A stretch of DNA of 33,022 nt, from NCBI GenBank assembly GCA_020249125.1, contig JADCGG010000008.1:1-33022 (forward strand), given 5' to 3'. Below the pieces are notes generated by a model that saw nothing but the letters and a program-made list of their open reading frames with translations, had not been told where the DNA came from and did no database searches. This DNA is from Roseomonas sp. (lineage in GTDB: Bacteria; Pseudomonadota; Alphaproteobacteria; Acetobacterales; Acetobacteraceae). A program made the position numbers and the translations under genes. Below are positions 23,088-31,163 of the stretch, piece after piece (within the stretch, counting starts at the first letter, position 1; the number at the start of each line of letters is the position of its first letter).

Positions 23088-23561
23088 ATGCCGACTGATG
23101 CCGAATTACTGTCCCGCCTGACCGCCCTTGGCCATGCCCTGCCACCTGCGGCAAAACCTGTGGCGGAATTCATCCTTTGGCGGCGGGAGGGCAACCTTAT
23201 CTTCCTCGCCGGCCAGATCTGCGAACGCGACGGTGTTCCGTATCCCATCGGGGTCTATGGCAAGGATGTTGACCTTGCGACCGCGCGCGCGGGTGGGCGC
23301 GCGATCGGCTTGCAGCTTCTATCTACGCTCCGCACCGCGCTTGATGGCGACCTCGGCCGTGTTCGCCAGGTGGTAATGGTGCGTGGCTTCGTGACCGCCG
23401 CACCCGGCATGGGCGATTATCCCAAGGTGATCAACGCCTGCTCAGAACTGTTCATCGCGCTTTGGGGCGAAAATGGCCGGCATGCCCGGACCTCGATTGG
23501 CGTGGCGCAACTGCCACTTGATGCGACAGTCGAGATTGACGCGGTCTTCGCGGTGGATTGA
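23088..23561 (+). CDS. RidA/YjgF/UK114-family protein
   Basis: 157 residues from ATG 23088; the frame is open further upstream but that part has no family match. Pattern: FILWRREGNLIFLAGQICERDGVPYPIGVYGKDVDLATARAGGRAIGLQLL, then VRQVVMVRGFVTAAPGMGDYPKVINACSELFIALWGENGRHARTSIGVAQLPLDATVEIDAVFAV (quoted here only for its order: strand, helix, RT-S-GV, VEID). The arginine in HARTSIGV is the position used by RidA to bind the carboxylate of 2-imino acids. It may deaminate enamine/imine intermediates; the longer N-terminus and variant core place it in the YjgF-like side group. Confidence 0.87.
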   Translation: MPTDAELLSRLTALGHALPPAAKPVAEFILWRREGNLIFLAGQICERDGVPYPIGVYGKDVDLATARAGGRAIGLQLLSTLRTALDGDLGRVRQVVMVRGFVTAAPGMGDYPKVINACSELFIALWGENGRHARTSIGVAQLPLDATVEIDAVFAVD

Positions 23562-23618
23562 GCATCACCCGGTGGTGCAGGCTTCCGGGGTGAAGCTGGA
23601 ATAGCGTAAAGAACGCTG

Positions 23619-24770
23619 GTGGAACCCCTCGCGCTTTACATTCATTGGCCGTTTTGCACGGCCAAATGCCCCTATTGCGACTTCAATTCCCATGTCCGTG
23701 ACAGGGTGGATGAAGCACGCTTCCGCGCCGCACTGCGCCGCGAATTGGCGCATGAAGCGGCGCTGATGGGCCGTCGCCCCTTGGCGAGTGTTTTCTTTGG
23801 CGGCGGCACGCCAAGCCTGATGGCACCCGAAACCGTGGCCGCACTGATCGAGGATGCCACGCGGTTCTTCGACCCGCTGCCCGATATTGAAATCACCCTG
23901 GAAGCCAACCCGACCAGCGTGGAAGCCGCGAAGCTGGCGGCGTTTCGGGATGCGGGTGTCAATCGCGCCAGCCTTGGCGTGCAATCCCTGAATGCCGAGG
24001 CGCTTGGCTTTCTGGGCCGCAAGCATGATGTGGCGCAAGCGATTGCCGCGCTGGAAGCGGCGCGCAGCATTTTCCCGCGGCTTTCCTTTGATTTGATCTA
24101 TGCGCGGCCTGGCCAGCAGGAAGCCTCCTGGCGGGCGGAGCTGCGTCAGGCTTTGGCTTTGGCCGCTGATCATCTCTCGCTCTATCAGCTCACCATCGAA
24201 CCGGGCACGCAGTTTGAAACGCTCTATCGTCGTGGCGCCTTTGCGCTGCCGCCAGAGGATGATGCGGCGCGGCTTTATCTGGCAACCGCCGAAGAAGCCG
24301 CGCGCTTTGGCTTGCGGGCATATGAGATCAGCAATTACGCCAAGCCAGGCGCGGAAAGCCGGCATAATTTGGCCTATTGGCGCTATGGCGATTACCTGGG
24401 GATCGGCGCCGGGGCGCATCAGCGCGTCTTGCGGGATGGGCGGGTCCAAGCTTCTCGGCGCCATCGCGCGCCGGAGGAATGGCTGCGCCTGGTGGAAGCC
24501 CAGGGCCATGCGGCGGTGGCGTGCGAAATGCTCAACCCGCAGGAGGTCGGGCGGGAAGCCATGCTGATGGGGCTCCGGCTGACAGAGGGCATAGAGCCCA
24601 AGCGAATCGAAACCCGCGCCGGGCTTGCCTTTGCCGAGGTGGTGGACCCCGCCATGCTGGCCGCCTGTTTGGACGAGGATTACCTTTTTTGGGATGAAAA
24701 TGGCCGGCTTTGCGCAACCGGGGAGGGGCTTTTGCGCCTGGATTCCATGCTGCCGCTGCTGCTGCGCTGA
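23619..24770 (+). CDS. hemW: Radical-SAM heme chaperone HemW
   Basis: 383 residues from GTG 23619. Radical-SAM cluster motif CTAKCPYC with C13, C17 and C20 and HemW-type LYIHWPFC before it. Further family blocks: SVFFGGGTPSL (57-67), EITLEANPTSVE, VNRASLGVQSLN, HLSLYQLTIEPGT and YEISNYAKPGAESRHNLAYW, GDYLGIGAGAH. HemW is not coproporphyrinogen oxidase; it binds heme and inserts it into respiratory enzymes. The usual partner rdgB is not upstream; a RidA-like gene is there instead. The ribosome binding site is weak. Confidence 0.95.
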   Translation: MEPLALYIHWPFCTAKCPYCDFNSHVRDRVDEARFRAALRRELAHEAALMGRRPLASVFFGGGTPSLMAPETVAALIEDATRFFDPLPDIEITLEANPTSVEAAKLAAFRDAGVNRASLGVQSLNAEALGFLGRKHDVAQAIAALEAARSIFPRLSFDLIYARPGQQEASWRAELRQALALAADHLSLYQLTIEPGTQFETLYRRGAFALPPEDDAARLYLATAEEAARFGLRAYEISNYAKPGAESRHNLAYWRYGDYLGIGAGAHQRVLRDGRVQASRRHRAPEEWLRLVEAQGHAAVACEMLNPQEVGREAMLMGLRLTEGIEPKRIETRAGLAFAEVVDPAMLAACLDEDYLFWDENGRLCATGEGLLRLDSMLPLLLR

Positions 24771-24812
24771 TAATCCTTGATCCTTCCTGAAGAAGCCGTA
24801 AAATTATGGCTA

Positions 24813-25664
24813 ATGACCATCACCCACGCCCCCGAACCACGCAGCGCGATTGAAGCCGCCGGCAATCTGCCGGATCTGGAGCTTGATATCGCGACCGTTG
24901 CCTTGCAATTGGCGCGGGTGGACGCGCCGGAAGCGGATTGGTGCAAGGTGGCGGCCCATTTTTCCGATATTGCGCGCAAGGTGGTGCAAGCCGCCAGCAT
25001 GGACGGCAAAGCGGATGGTGGTGATCTGGAAGCGCGGCGGCTGATCCTTTCGGAAACACTGCATGGGCATTTCGGCTATCAGGGCGATTCCGAAACCTAT
25101 GAGGATATGGCGAATGCCAATCTGATCCGCGTGGTGGAGCGCCGGCGCGGTTTGCCGGTGGCGCTTGGCATTTTATGGCTGCATGCCGCTGATGCCGCTG
25201 GCTGGGCTGCCTTTGGCGTGGATTTTCCCGGCCATTTCCTGCTGGCGCTGGAAGGCCCCAAGGGCAAGCTTATTCTGGATATCTTCGCCGGCGGCAAGGT
25301 TCTGGAAGCGCAGGATTTGCGTGCCCTGATCAAGCGCGTGGAAGGCGAAAAGGCGGAACTCCGCCCCGGCGTGCTGCGCCCGATGACGCGCCGCGAAGTG
25401 CTGCTGCGGTTGCAAAACAACATCAAGCTGCGGCGCTTGCGCGCTGGTGATGTCAAGGCCGCCCTTTCCGCCACTGAAGACATGCTGCGGCTCGCACCTG
25501 ACCATGCCGCGCTGTGGCGCGAAGCCGGGCTGATGAACCAAAGGCTGGAACGGATTGGGGCGGCACTTGGCTGCCTGGATCGCTTCCTGGAATTGGTGCC
25601 GGAAGGCGAAGCCGCCGCGCGGGTACGCGCCTTGGCCGGCGAATTGCGCCAGCGCCTGAACTAG
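24813..25664 (+). CDS. SirB1-family (transglutaminase-like) protein with TPR-like C-terminus
   Basis: 283 residues from ATG 24813; an upstream TTG at 24777 is less likely. The core ANLIRVVERRRGLPVALGILWLHAAD followed by AFGVDFPGHFLLAL is the SirB1 transglutaminase-like domain (GVxxPGHF). The C-terminal region, AALSATEDMLRLAPDHAALWREAGLMNQRLERIGAALGCLDRFLELVPEG (two helical hairpins), resembles TPR repeats as in other SirB1 proteins. Catalytic activity of the family is not established. It lies 42 bases after hemW. Confidence 0.85.
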   Translation: MTITHAPEPRSAIEAAGNLPDLELDIATVALQLARVDAPEADWCKVAAHFSDIARKVVQAASMDGKADGGDLEARRLILSETLHGHFGYQGDSETYEDMANANLIRVVERRRGLPVALGILWLHAADAAGWAAFGVDFPGHFLLALEGPKGKLILDIFAGGKVLEAQDLRALIKRVEGEKAELRPGVLRPMTRREVLLRLQNNIKLRRLRAGDVKAALSATEDMLRLAPDHAALWREAGLMNQRLERIGAALGCLDRFLELVPEGEAAARVRALAGELRQRLN

Positions 25665-25710
25665 CGCGCAGCATATCGCCAGCGCGCATCGGCAAGGCTA
25701 AACTCCACCC

Positions 25711-26484
25711 ATGACCCGAGCCCGCCCGCGCGTTGCCCTTTTCGTCACCTGTCTGGTTGATCTCTATCGGCCAACAGTCGGCTTTGCTGCCATCAAGCTG
25801 TTGGAAGAAGCCGGCTGCCAGGTGGAAGTGCCGCCAAGCCAAACCTGCTGCGGCCAGCCCGCCTATAATTCCGGGGACCGCGCCAATGCCAAGGCGCTGG
25901 CCCGCGCGGTGGTGGATGCCTTCCAAGGCTATGATTATGTGGTGGCCCCGTCTGGCTCCTGCGCCGGCATGATCGCGCATCACTACCCGGCGCTTTTTGA
26001 TGATGACCCGCATTATCGCGGCAAATCAGAAGCGCTGGCCGCGCGCACGCATGAATTGGTTTCCTTCCTGACCGATGTGATGGGCATGGAAAAGGTTGCC
26101 GCGCGGCTGGATGGCAGCGTGACCTATCACGATTCCTGTTCTGGCCTGCGGGAGATGGGCGTGAAGGCGCAGCCGCGCACATTGCTGAATACGGTTGAGG
26201 GTTTGAGCCTGATTGAATTGGCAGAACCTGAAATCTGCTGCGGCTTTGGCGGGACTTTTTGCGTGAAGTATCCGGATATCTCGGTGCGTATGGTCACCGA
26301 TAAATGCCGCGATATTCAGGCAACCGGCGCGGGCACCTTGCTTGCGGGTGATATGGGCTGCCTGTTGAACATGGCCGGCCGGCTGAAGCGCGAAGGGTCA
26401 TCGGTGAAGGTGCGCCATGTGGCGGAAGTACTCGCTGGCATGACAAGCGATACCGCACCGATTGGGGAAGCGAAGAAGGGCTGA
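25711..26484 (+). CDS. LutA/YkgE-type (Fe-S) oxidoreductase with two CCG domains
   Basis: 257 residues. Two cysteine-rich CCG domains: the first has CLVD near residue 14, CCGQP (46-50) and SCAG (83-86), the second has DSCSG (141-145) and CCGFGGTFC (176-184) followed by VKYPDIS. This is the LutA (YkgE) pattern. In lactate utilisation LutA acts with LutB and LutC, but neither follows here; the next gene is on the other strand. It may serve a lactate- or glycolate-type oxidation encoded elsewhere, or act as a lone Fe-S electron carrier. Cytoplasmic. Confidence 0.9.
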   Translation: MTRARPRVALFVTCLVDLYRPTVGFAAIKLLEEAGCQVEVPPSQTCCGQPAYNSGDRANAKALARAVVDAFQGYDYVVAPSGSCAGMIAHHYPALFDDDPHYRGKSEALAARTHELVSFLTDVMGMEKVAARLDGSVTYHDSCSGLREMGVKAQPRTLLNTVEGLSLIELAEPEICCGFGGTFCVKYPDISVRMVTDKCRDIQATGAGTLLAGDMGCLLNMAGRLKREGSSVKVRHVAEVLAGMTSDTAPIGEAKKG

Positions 26485-26485
26485 A

Positions 26486-27097
26486 TTATTCCGTCATCGC
26501 AAAAGGGCGGATGCGGCTGATCAGATCATCCGCCGTATTCACCCCGCCAAGTGATGCGCCAAGCCCCTTGGCGGTCAGCGCCTGCGCGGTCCAAGTGTTG
26601 CAATTGTTGAACAGATGAAACCGCCCTGTTGCCGGATAGAATAGGCTAAAAGGGTAGATGCCGCGTGCGGCCACCACCGCGCGCCCCGCCCCGGCGCGAT
26701 CAAAACTTTGGCGCAGGAAATCAAGCAATCGGCGGAGCCCATCCGCATCCACCGCAAATGGCAGAATGGTGACATTGGGCCAGATGCGCGCCGGGTGATC
26801 CGGCAGCCCGGCGACATGCATAACCGCCGGCCCAGGAAAGGCGGCGCGCAAGGCAAGCCAGGCACCGGCTTCGCGCGCTGGGTAGAATTCCGCATCGCCC
26901 CAGCCGAATTCGAAAAACCTCACCTGGGAGAAATCAGCAATTTCCGGGATCACGCTTTCAGGAACATCGGCGCGGGCCAGTACGATGCCGCTATGCCAGC
27001 CATTACTGACAACCCAGATTTGCCGCGCGGCACTGGCCGCAAAAGCGAATGCCGGCGCAAGAAGCAGCCCGCCAAGGACAGCGCGGCGCCCAATCAC
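26486..27097 (-). CDS. DUF2459 (TIGR02117-type) exported protein
   Basis: 203 residues from GTG 27097, which overlaps the stop of the upstream fasciclin gene (GTGA). N-terminal MIGRRAVLGGLLLAPAFAFA is a signal with paired arginines. Family hallmarks: WVVSNGWHSGIVL (28-40), FFEFGWGDAEFY, WPNVTILPF and HLFNNCNTWTAQAL near residue 165, with Cys/His suggestive of a hydrolase-like active site. Function of the family is unknown; some members are found in urease regions, which is not the case here. Last gene of a compact minus-strand cluster; its stop lies one base beyond the end of the LutA-like gene. Confidence 0.82.
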   Translation of the reverse strand: MIGRRAVLGGLLLAPAFAFAASAARQIWVVSNGWHSGIVLARADVPESVIPEIADFSQVRFFEFGWGDAEFYPAREAGAWLALRAAFPGPAVMHVAGLPDHPARIWPNVTILPFAVDADGLRRLLDFLRQSFDRAGAGRAVVAARGIYPFSLFYPATGRFHLFNNCNTWTAQALTAKGLGASLGGVNTADDLISRIRPFAMTE

Positions 27098-27600
27098 GCG
27101 GGTAGCAGCACACCTTCCACTACATGCACCACGCCATTGCTCGCCATCAGATTGGCGCGGATGATGCTGGCCGATGCGCCGGAAGGCGCCTGGCCCGGGC
27201 GCGCCGCCTGAATGCGTGGACTGGCAGCTGTTCCGCCCACGACGCGCACTTCAACGCCGCTCAACATGCGAATGCGTCCGCCGCGCGCCTGAATATCCGC
27301 AAGGCTCAGCCGCCCGCCCGCGATCAGGCTGAGCAGGGCATCATGCTCGCCACGGCGAATACGCTCTGGCGCGCCTGACCAGGCAAGGTTGGTGGGCGCG
27401 AGAACGGTGTAAATGCCGGGCCTGTCAAACAATTCGGAAGCGAGGCCAGAACTGCGCAGCGCGGCGCGGAAACTGGAGAGATTTGAATCGCTGCCGATGA
27501 GATCCATCAGCGGAGGGCCGCCTTCCGGCGCGACCTGCGCGCAGCCATTGACCAAAAGGGCAGCACCGCCGACGGCGAATAGGGAACGACGCGACAGCAT
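27094..27600 (-). CDS. Fasciclin (FAS1)-domain lipoprotein
   Basis: 168 residues from ATG 27600, with GGAGAAACGCCG upstream. MLSRRSLFAVGGAALLVNGC ends in a lipobox (LVNGC, C20) and has paired arginines. The FAS1 domain follows: NLSSFRAALRSSGLASELFDRPGIYTVLAPTN (H1-type region, in two halves around residue 45-70) and the H2 motif SNGVVHVVEGVLLP at the end. FAS1 proteins mediate adhesion or bind small ligands at the surface. Start of DUF2459 overlaps its stop, and the OmpA-like gene ends 94 bases upstream. Confidence 0.88.
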   Translation of the reverse strand: MLSRRSLFAVGGAALLVNGCAQVAPEGGPPLMDLIGSDSNLSSFRAALRSSGLASELFDRPGIYTVLAPTNLAWSGAPERIRRGEHDALLSLIAGGRLSLADIQARGGRIRMLSGVEVRVVGGTAASPRIQAARPGQAPSGASASIIRANLMASNGVVHVVEGVLLPA

Positions 27601-27682
27601 CGGCGTTTCTCCTGGGTTTTGGGCACGAATCGACCCTGTGTACACTGCCCCCCTTCTGACGCCGCGCGAGTGCCGGGGCAAG

Positions 27683-27702
27683 CCCCTTAACGCGTTAAGG
27701 GG
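27683..27702. repeat. Perfect 20-bp palindrome over the OmpA-like stop codon
   Basis: CCCCTTAACGCGTTAAGGGG reads identically on both strands. It contains the TAA stop of the OmpA-like gene and its 3' edge. As RNA it can form a stem of 8-9 pairs; as DNA it could be a dimeric regulator site. There is no T-run for a standard terminator. Confidence 0.6.
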
Positions 27703-28126
27703 GCGGCATCAGCACGATGGTGACGGTCCGCGATGGGGGCTCGGCGGCGCGAACGCTCGGGCTGAATTGCGCGCTGCGCGCCTCTGATCTCAGCCGTTCC
27801 GCCGCCAGGCCGCGCTCCGCCAGGGCATTGGTCACGGCGCGGGCGCGCTGCGCAGCCAATTGGATGGAGGTTGTAGCCCCGCCTTCCTGCCCGGCATGGC
27901 CCAGGATGCAGATATTGCGATCAGCTTCGGCCAAGGCGGCTTCGATGGCCGCCGCAAGTGGGGAACGCGCGGCTTCCGCGATGGTCGCGCTGCCGCGCGG
28001 GAAGGGGATGGAGAACACATTATCTTCCAGTTTCTCCGCGCCCACACAGGAAAAGCCCTGGGGCTGGGCTGGCAGGGGCAGCGCGGCAAGCATGACGCCA
28101 AGCGCCAGCAATACACAGCGTTTCAT
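27695..28126 (-). CDS. OmpA-like domain periplasmic protein
   Basis: 143 residues. Signal peptide MKRCVLLALGVMLAALPLPAQ. The C-terminal OmpA-like fold shows FSIPFPRGSATI, an acid/helix segment, NICILGHAGQEG and then SIQLAAQRARAVTNALAERGLAAERL, matching GH.D..G...yN..Ls..RA..V...L...G. The Asp of the usual GHTD motif is replaced (GHAGQ), so peptidoglycan (DAP) binding may be weakened. Its ATG overlaps the JmjC stop (ATGA), indicating coupled translation. Confidence 0.82.
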   Translation of the reverse strand: MKRCVLLALGVMLAALPLPAQPQGFSCVGAEKLEDNVFSIPFPRGSATIAEAARSPLAAAIEAALAEADRNICILGHAGQEGGATTSIQLAAQRARAVTNALAERGLAAERLRSEARSAQFSPSVRAAEPPSRTVTIVLMPPP

Positions 28127-29325
28127 GCGGGTAGGAGAATCTCCGCCGCGCGGAGCTTTTCGATCAGCGCCGCCGTATTGGCGCCGGGGCAGGCCAAGGC
28201 GAGCGAGGCCTCCGTAATATTCGGCTGGGTGATGATCCAGGCGGCGGGTTCAACTTCCTGTGCGGTGATGGCCAACACGCCCATTTCGGTGCGCAGCCCG
28301 TAATCCGCGCCGCGGCGGACGGTTTTCACATTGGGGCGCACGCGGAAGCTGACGCCGCCTTCGCTGGTTGGCAAGGCGCCGCGTGCCGCAAGCAGATCAT
28401 AGCCACCGCGTTCATAACGATACTGCGCCAGGAAGTTTTCAACGGCTTGCAGGAATTTTGGATCGCGCGACCATTCGCCGATGCGCTGGCCAAGCAAAGC
28501 GGCGCGTTGCGTCAGCGCGTATTTCGCCTCCGCTGAGCCATCCTGCCGCGGCAGGGGTTTGCGAAACTCCGCATCATGGAAGGCGCGCTCCGTCAGCAGG
28601 CCAATGAAATCCACGCCCATGGCGGCATGCACGCCGTAGGCGATATGCACGGAATTGGGCGCCTCAGCCAAGGCATCATGATACCAGCCGCGCGGCAGAT
28701 AGAGCAGATCGCCCTTTTTCAGATGCGCCTTGAAGCGGAGCGCGCCCTTCGCCTTTTCGTGAAATTCCTGTGGCTGGCCGCGAAAGATTGCATGCGCCAC
28801 CGGCCATTCCGCGCGGCCTTCCCAGATATTCCAGGTCTTTTCGCCTTCCACCTGCACGGCCCAGACATCATGCGTATCGTAATGCGCATGAAAGGCCTTG
28901 TGGCTCTGCCAAGAGATATAGACATTCGCCTGCGCCTTACCGAGGCCAGCACCTTCCAAAGCGGCGGAAACGCCGGCGAGACCAGATGTCAGGCTATCAA
29001 CATCATTCATCACAACAGAAGCACCGCGCGCCACCCATTCCTGCACCTTGCCGGCGATGGGTTGCAACGTAGTGGCGCCGTCGCGCGACATCGCGCTTTG
29101 GCTGTATTGCGCGGGCGGGATCGTGGTGCTGTCCAGCACCACCTTCAGGCTGCGTTCGGACCAGATATGCGTCATGCCAAGGAGGCTGTTGATGCCTGCC
29201 CAATCCAGGACATGGGCGAATTTCTCGGCAGCACCCGGCAGATGCAGAGGTTGCTGATCGTAGTATTCGGCGAAGAAGCGTTCCGACGTCATGGGCGCCA
29301 GGATATCGGCCAGGGTCATGCTCAT
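28123..29325 (-). CDS. JmjC-domain cupin protein, ribosomal-oxygenase (YcfD/ROXA-like)
   Basis: 400 residues from ATG 29325. The double-stranded beta-helix carries HYD with H148 and D150 (in FHAHYDTHDVWAVQVEGEKTWNIW) and LPRGWYH with H216, the expected Fe(II) triad of 2-oxoglutarate oxygenases; W157-type aromatic and K/T positions follow as in YcfD. The N-terminal segment ERFFAEYYDQQPLHLPGA is characteristic of the JmjC cupin family, and the C-terminal ~130 residues form the helical dimerisation plus winged-helix parts. E. coli RoxA/YcfD hydroxylates an arginine of ribosomal protein L16; the substrate here is unproven. First gene of the cluster that runs through the OmpA-like gene. Confidence 0.88.
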   Translation of the reverse strand: MSMTLADILAPMTSERFFAEYYDQQPLHLPGAAEKFAHVLDWAGINSLLGMTHIWSERSLKVVLDSTTIPPAQYSQSAMSRDGATTLQPIAGKVQEWVARGASVVMNDVDSLTSGLAGVSAALEGAGLGKAQANVYISWQSHKAFHAHYDTHDVWAVQVEGEKTWNIWEGRAEWPVAHAIFRGQPQEFHEKAKGALRFKAHLKKGDLLYLPRGWYHDALAEAPNSVHIAYGVHAAMGVDFIGLLTERAFHDAEFRKPLPRQDGSAEAKYALTQRAALLGQRIGEWSRDPKFLQAVENFLAQYRYERGGYDLLAARGALPTSEGGVSFRVRPNVKTVRRGADYGLRTEMGVLAITAQEVEPAAWIITQPNITEASLALACPGANTAALIEKLRAAEILLPA

Positions 29326-29784
29326 GGGTCCATATACCAGAGGAATCGGGGCGCGGGAAATCGGGCGCTATCGGCCTTGGCTTCACCAGGGATGCGGTGC
29401 TGGCCCAATTTCATAGGTCAGCGGAGGATTGCGTGGCGCGTGGGGCATAGGTGGTCATCCTGCGCTTGGCGTGGCGATATCGCTATTGTTCGAAGCAAGC
29501 GTGCATCGAACGCAAGCGGCACGCCGATGCTGCATGGGCCTTTGGTGCTGATGCAATAGGGGCAGGTGGCGGTGAAGCCAGGCGCACCATGGGTAAAGTT
29601 TTCACCAGCCTGTGTGGCGCCCATGGCCAGCCACTGCAAACGCAGATTGTGGGGGCTGCGGCGATAATATGGGGCGATTTATCCGGGGGTTCCGCTCCGA
29701 AGCATAAGCCCTGGATTGATTTAAGTCTTCCTTTTCGAGATCGACAATCATAGAATCGCTACGTTTTTCGCCACTGGAGAAAAA
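29326..29784. other. 459-bp spacer between JmjC gene and glycosyltransferase
   Basis: Divergent spacer. It should hold both promoters. The only frame that looks possibly coding is a short minus-strand one at 29418-29624 (listed separately). The last 80 bases before the glycosyltransferase are AT-rich and contain its ribosome binding site (GGAG at 29775-29778). No RNA gene or repeat was recognised. Confidence 0.5.
29418..29624 (-). CDS. Doubtful small ORF with a CPYC motif
   Basis: From ATG 29624 the frame gives about 68 residues, MGATQAGENFTHGAPGFTAT followed by CPYC, ISTKGPCS and ending CPTRHAILR. Three to four cysteines and several histidines could bind a metal. There is no good ribosome binding site, no neighbour in operon position and no family recognised. 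It may be a relic or chance. Confidence 0.2.
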   Translation of the reverse strand: MGATQAGENFTHGAPGFTATCPYCISTKGPCSIGVPLAFDARLLRTIAISPRQAQDDHLCPTRHAILR

Positions 29785-30999
29785 ATGCCTCAGTTTTCTG
29801 CCATTGCATTTGTTGGCCAGAACGCCAATGGCATCCTTGCCTGGTGGACCAAAAGCATTGCCGATCGCATGGCGATGTATGATGTTTCGGTGCAAATTAT
29901 TGATCTTTTACAGGAAGGGTGGGCGGCACGACTGGATGCCAGGCTGAAACAGGGACGGCCGGATTTTTGTTTCAGCCATCAAGGCATCGGCATGAACCTT
30001 GCCCTTGAATCCGGCAATCTTTGGACGAGCCTGAAAATCCCATTCATCGGCATCATGGGGGATGCACCTTATCAGGCGCCGTACTTGCACAGCGCATCAG
30101 GCCCCGGAAAGTTTTTCCTGTATGGCGTGAAGGAATTCGCGGATTTCTACGCCCATTTCATGAGGGGGGAAAATGTTGCAACCGTCCTTCTACCCGGCTA
30201 TCCAAGCAATCCGCACGCCAGCGCCACACCATGGCATAAACGCGATTTAGAACTTGTCTTTGTGAAGACGGGCGCTGACCCGCAAACCATCCGAGCAGGT
30301 TGGGCCAAACTACCAAGACCGATCCGGGATGTGGTGGAACAGGCCACCCAAACTGCTTTGGCCGGGCAGAAAGACACCATTGGGCAAATCGTTGCGGATG
30401 CCTTTGCGGAACGCCAGTTCTATTTCGGAAATCGCCTGGCGCTTTTCATGCGTAGTTGCTGGCTTGTCGATTCCTATGTGCGCGCGGTCAGGGCTGACCG
30501 CATGGCTCGACAGATCATGCGGCATGGCGGGCATATTTTTGGAAAATGGCCGCATCTGGAACAAGCGAACTCCCGCGCGGTTTTCCATGGACCCATCGCA
30601 GCCCATGAACTGAACAAGCTGTATGGCAGAAGCCGAATTCTGGCGAATACGGCACCTTGCACGTTGACCGGTGCGCATGATCGGATCATGGCATCTTTCC
30701 TTTCGAAGGCATTCACCTTGACGGATTCTTCGCAGGCACGCGATGAAAGCCTGGGTATCTATCCAAGCTATAAATCCGCCCCCATTGACGATCCCGAATT
30801 TCCCGATGCCGTGGACCTGCGCCTTGCCGAGATTCGCCAGATGGCCAAGGATCCGGCGGGAACGCAGATGATGCTCGATAACGTCTACGCCAAAGCGGAG
30901 GAGCGTTTTGGCTTGGACCAATTCATCACCAAGATGCTGGAACTGATATTGCTGAACGCGTTTGAAGCGGATAGCACCTTCTACGAATTCAACGCCTGA
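29785..30999 (+). CDS. Glycosyltransferase-like protein (CgeB type)
   Basis: 404 residues from ATG 29785, with TGGAGAAAAA upstream. GT-B-like layout: an N-terminal Rossmann half with SAIAFVGQNANGILAWWT and PDFCFSHQGIGMNL, FIGIMGDAPYQAPYL; and a C-terminal half with HGPIAAHELNKLYGRSRILAN, then TGAHDRIMASFLSKAFTLTD near residue 300. This last block is the glycosyltransferase family 1-like domain of spore-coat CgeB proteins (LY..ari..N......GaheR..da...gaf.ltd). The sugar donor and acceptor are unknown. Cytoplasmic. It converges on an acyltransferase/propeller pair, suggesting a glycan locus. Confidence 0.78.
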   Translation: MPQFSAIAFVGQNANGILAWWTKSIADRMAMYDVSVQIIDLLQEGWAARLDARLKQGRPDFCFSHQGIGMNLALESGNLWTSLKIPFIGIMGDAPYQAPYLHSASGPGKFFLYGVKEFADFYAHFMRGENVATVLLPGYPSNPHASATPWHKRDLELVFVKTGADPQTIRAGWAKLPRPIRDVVEQATQTALAGQKDTIGQIVADAFAERQFYFGNRLALFMRSCWLVDSYVRAVRADRMARQIMRHGGHIFGKWPHLEQANSRAVFHGPIAAHELNKLYGRSRILANTAPCTLTGAHDRIMASFLSKAFTLTDSSQARDESLGIYPSYKSAPIDDPEFPDAVDLRLAEIRQMAKDPAGTQMMLDNVYAKAEERFGLDQFITKMLELILLNAFEADSTFYEFNA

Positions 31000-31014
31000 A
31001 GGGATTTCAGGCGT
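30992..31014 (+). repeat. Hairpin spanning the glycosyltransferase stop codon
   Basis: ACGCCTGAA (30992-31000), loop GGGAT, TTCAGGCGT (31006-31014): a perfect 9-bp stem that contains the TGA stop. It lies just before the terminator at 31018-31077 and may protect the mRNA end. No T-run directly after. Confidence 0.5.
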
Positions 31015-31017
31015 ACT

Positions 31018-31077
31018 TGAGCCACCTGGCTTGCAGGCGCCATGCTGTTGTGTGGTGCCCGGATGGCTCACTTTTTT
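31018..31077 (+). terminator. Extended rho-independent terminator after the glycosyltransferase
   Basis: TGAGCCA (31018-31024) pairs with TGGCTCA (31064-31070), enclosing an inner stem GGCGCC/GGTGCC, and is followed by C and TTTTTT (31072-31077). Lies between the convergent glycosyltransferase and acyltransferase genes. Confidence 0.65.
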
Positions 31078-31163
31078 GCTGGAAGGCAGCATGCCGTCGG
31101 ATGAATTGGATACGCGGGCGGCACCCACCGGTCACGTCGCGATCACATTCCTTAAAATGATAG

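Noticed and set aside
23565-24509. 314-codon minus-strand frame opposite hemW
   Set aside because: HemW motifs on the plus strand are complete; the antisense frame is a composition shadow.
28576-29559. 327-codon plus-strand frame opposite the JmjC gene
   Set aside because: The minus strand has the full Fe(II) triad and family N-terminus; the plus frame has no coding signature.
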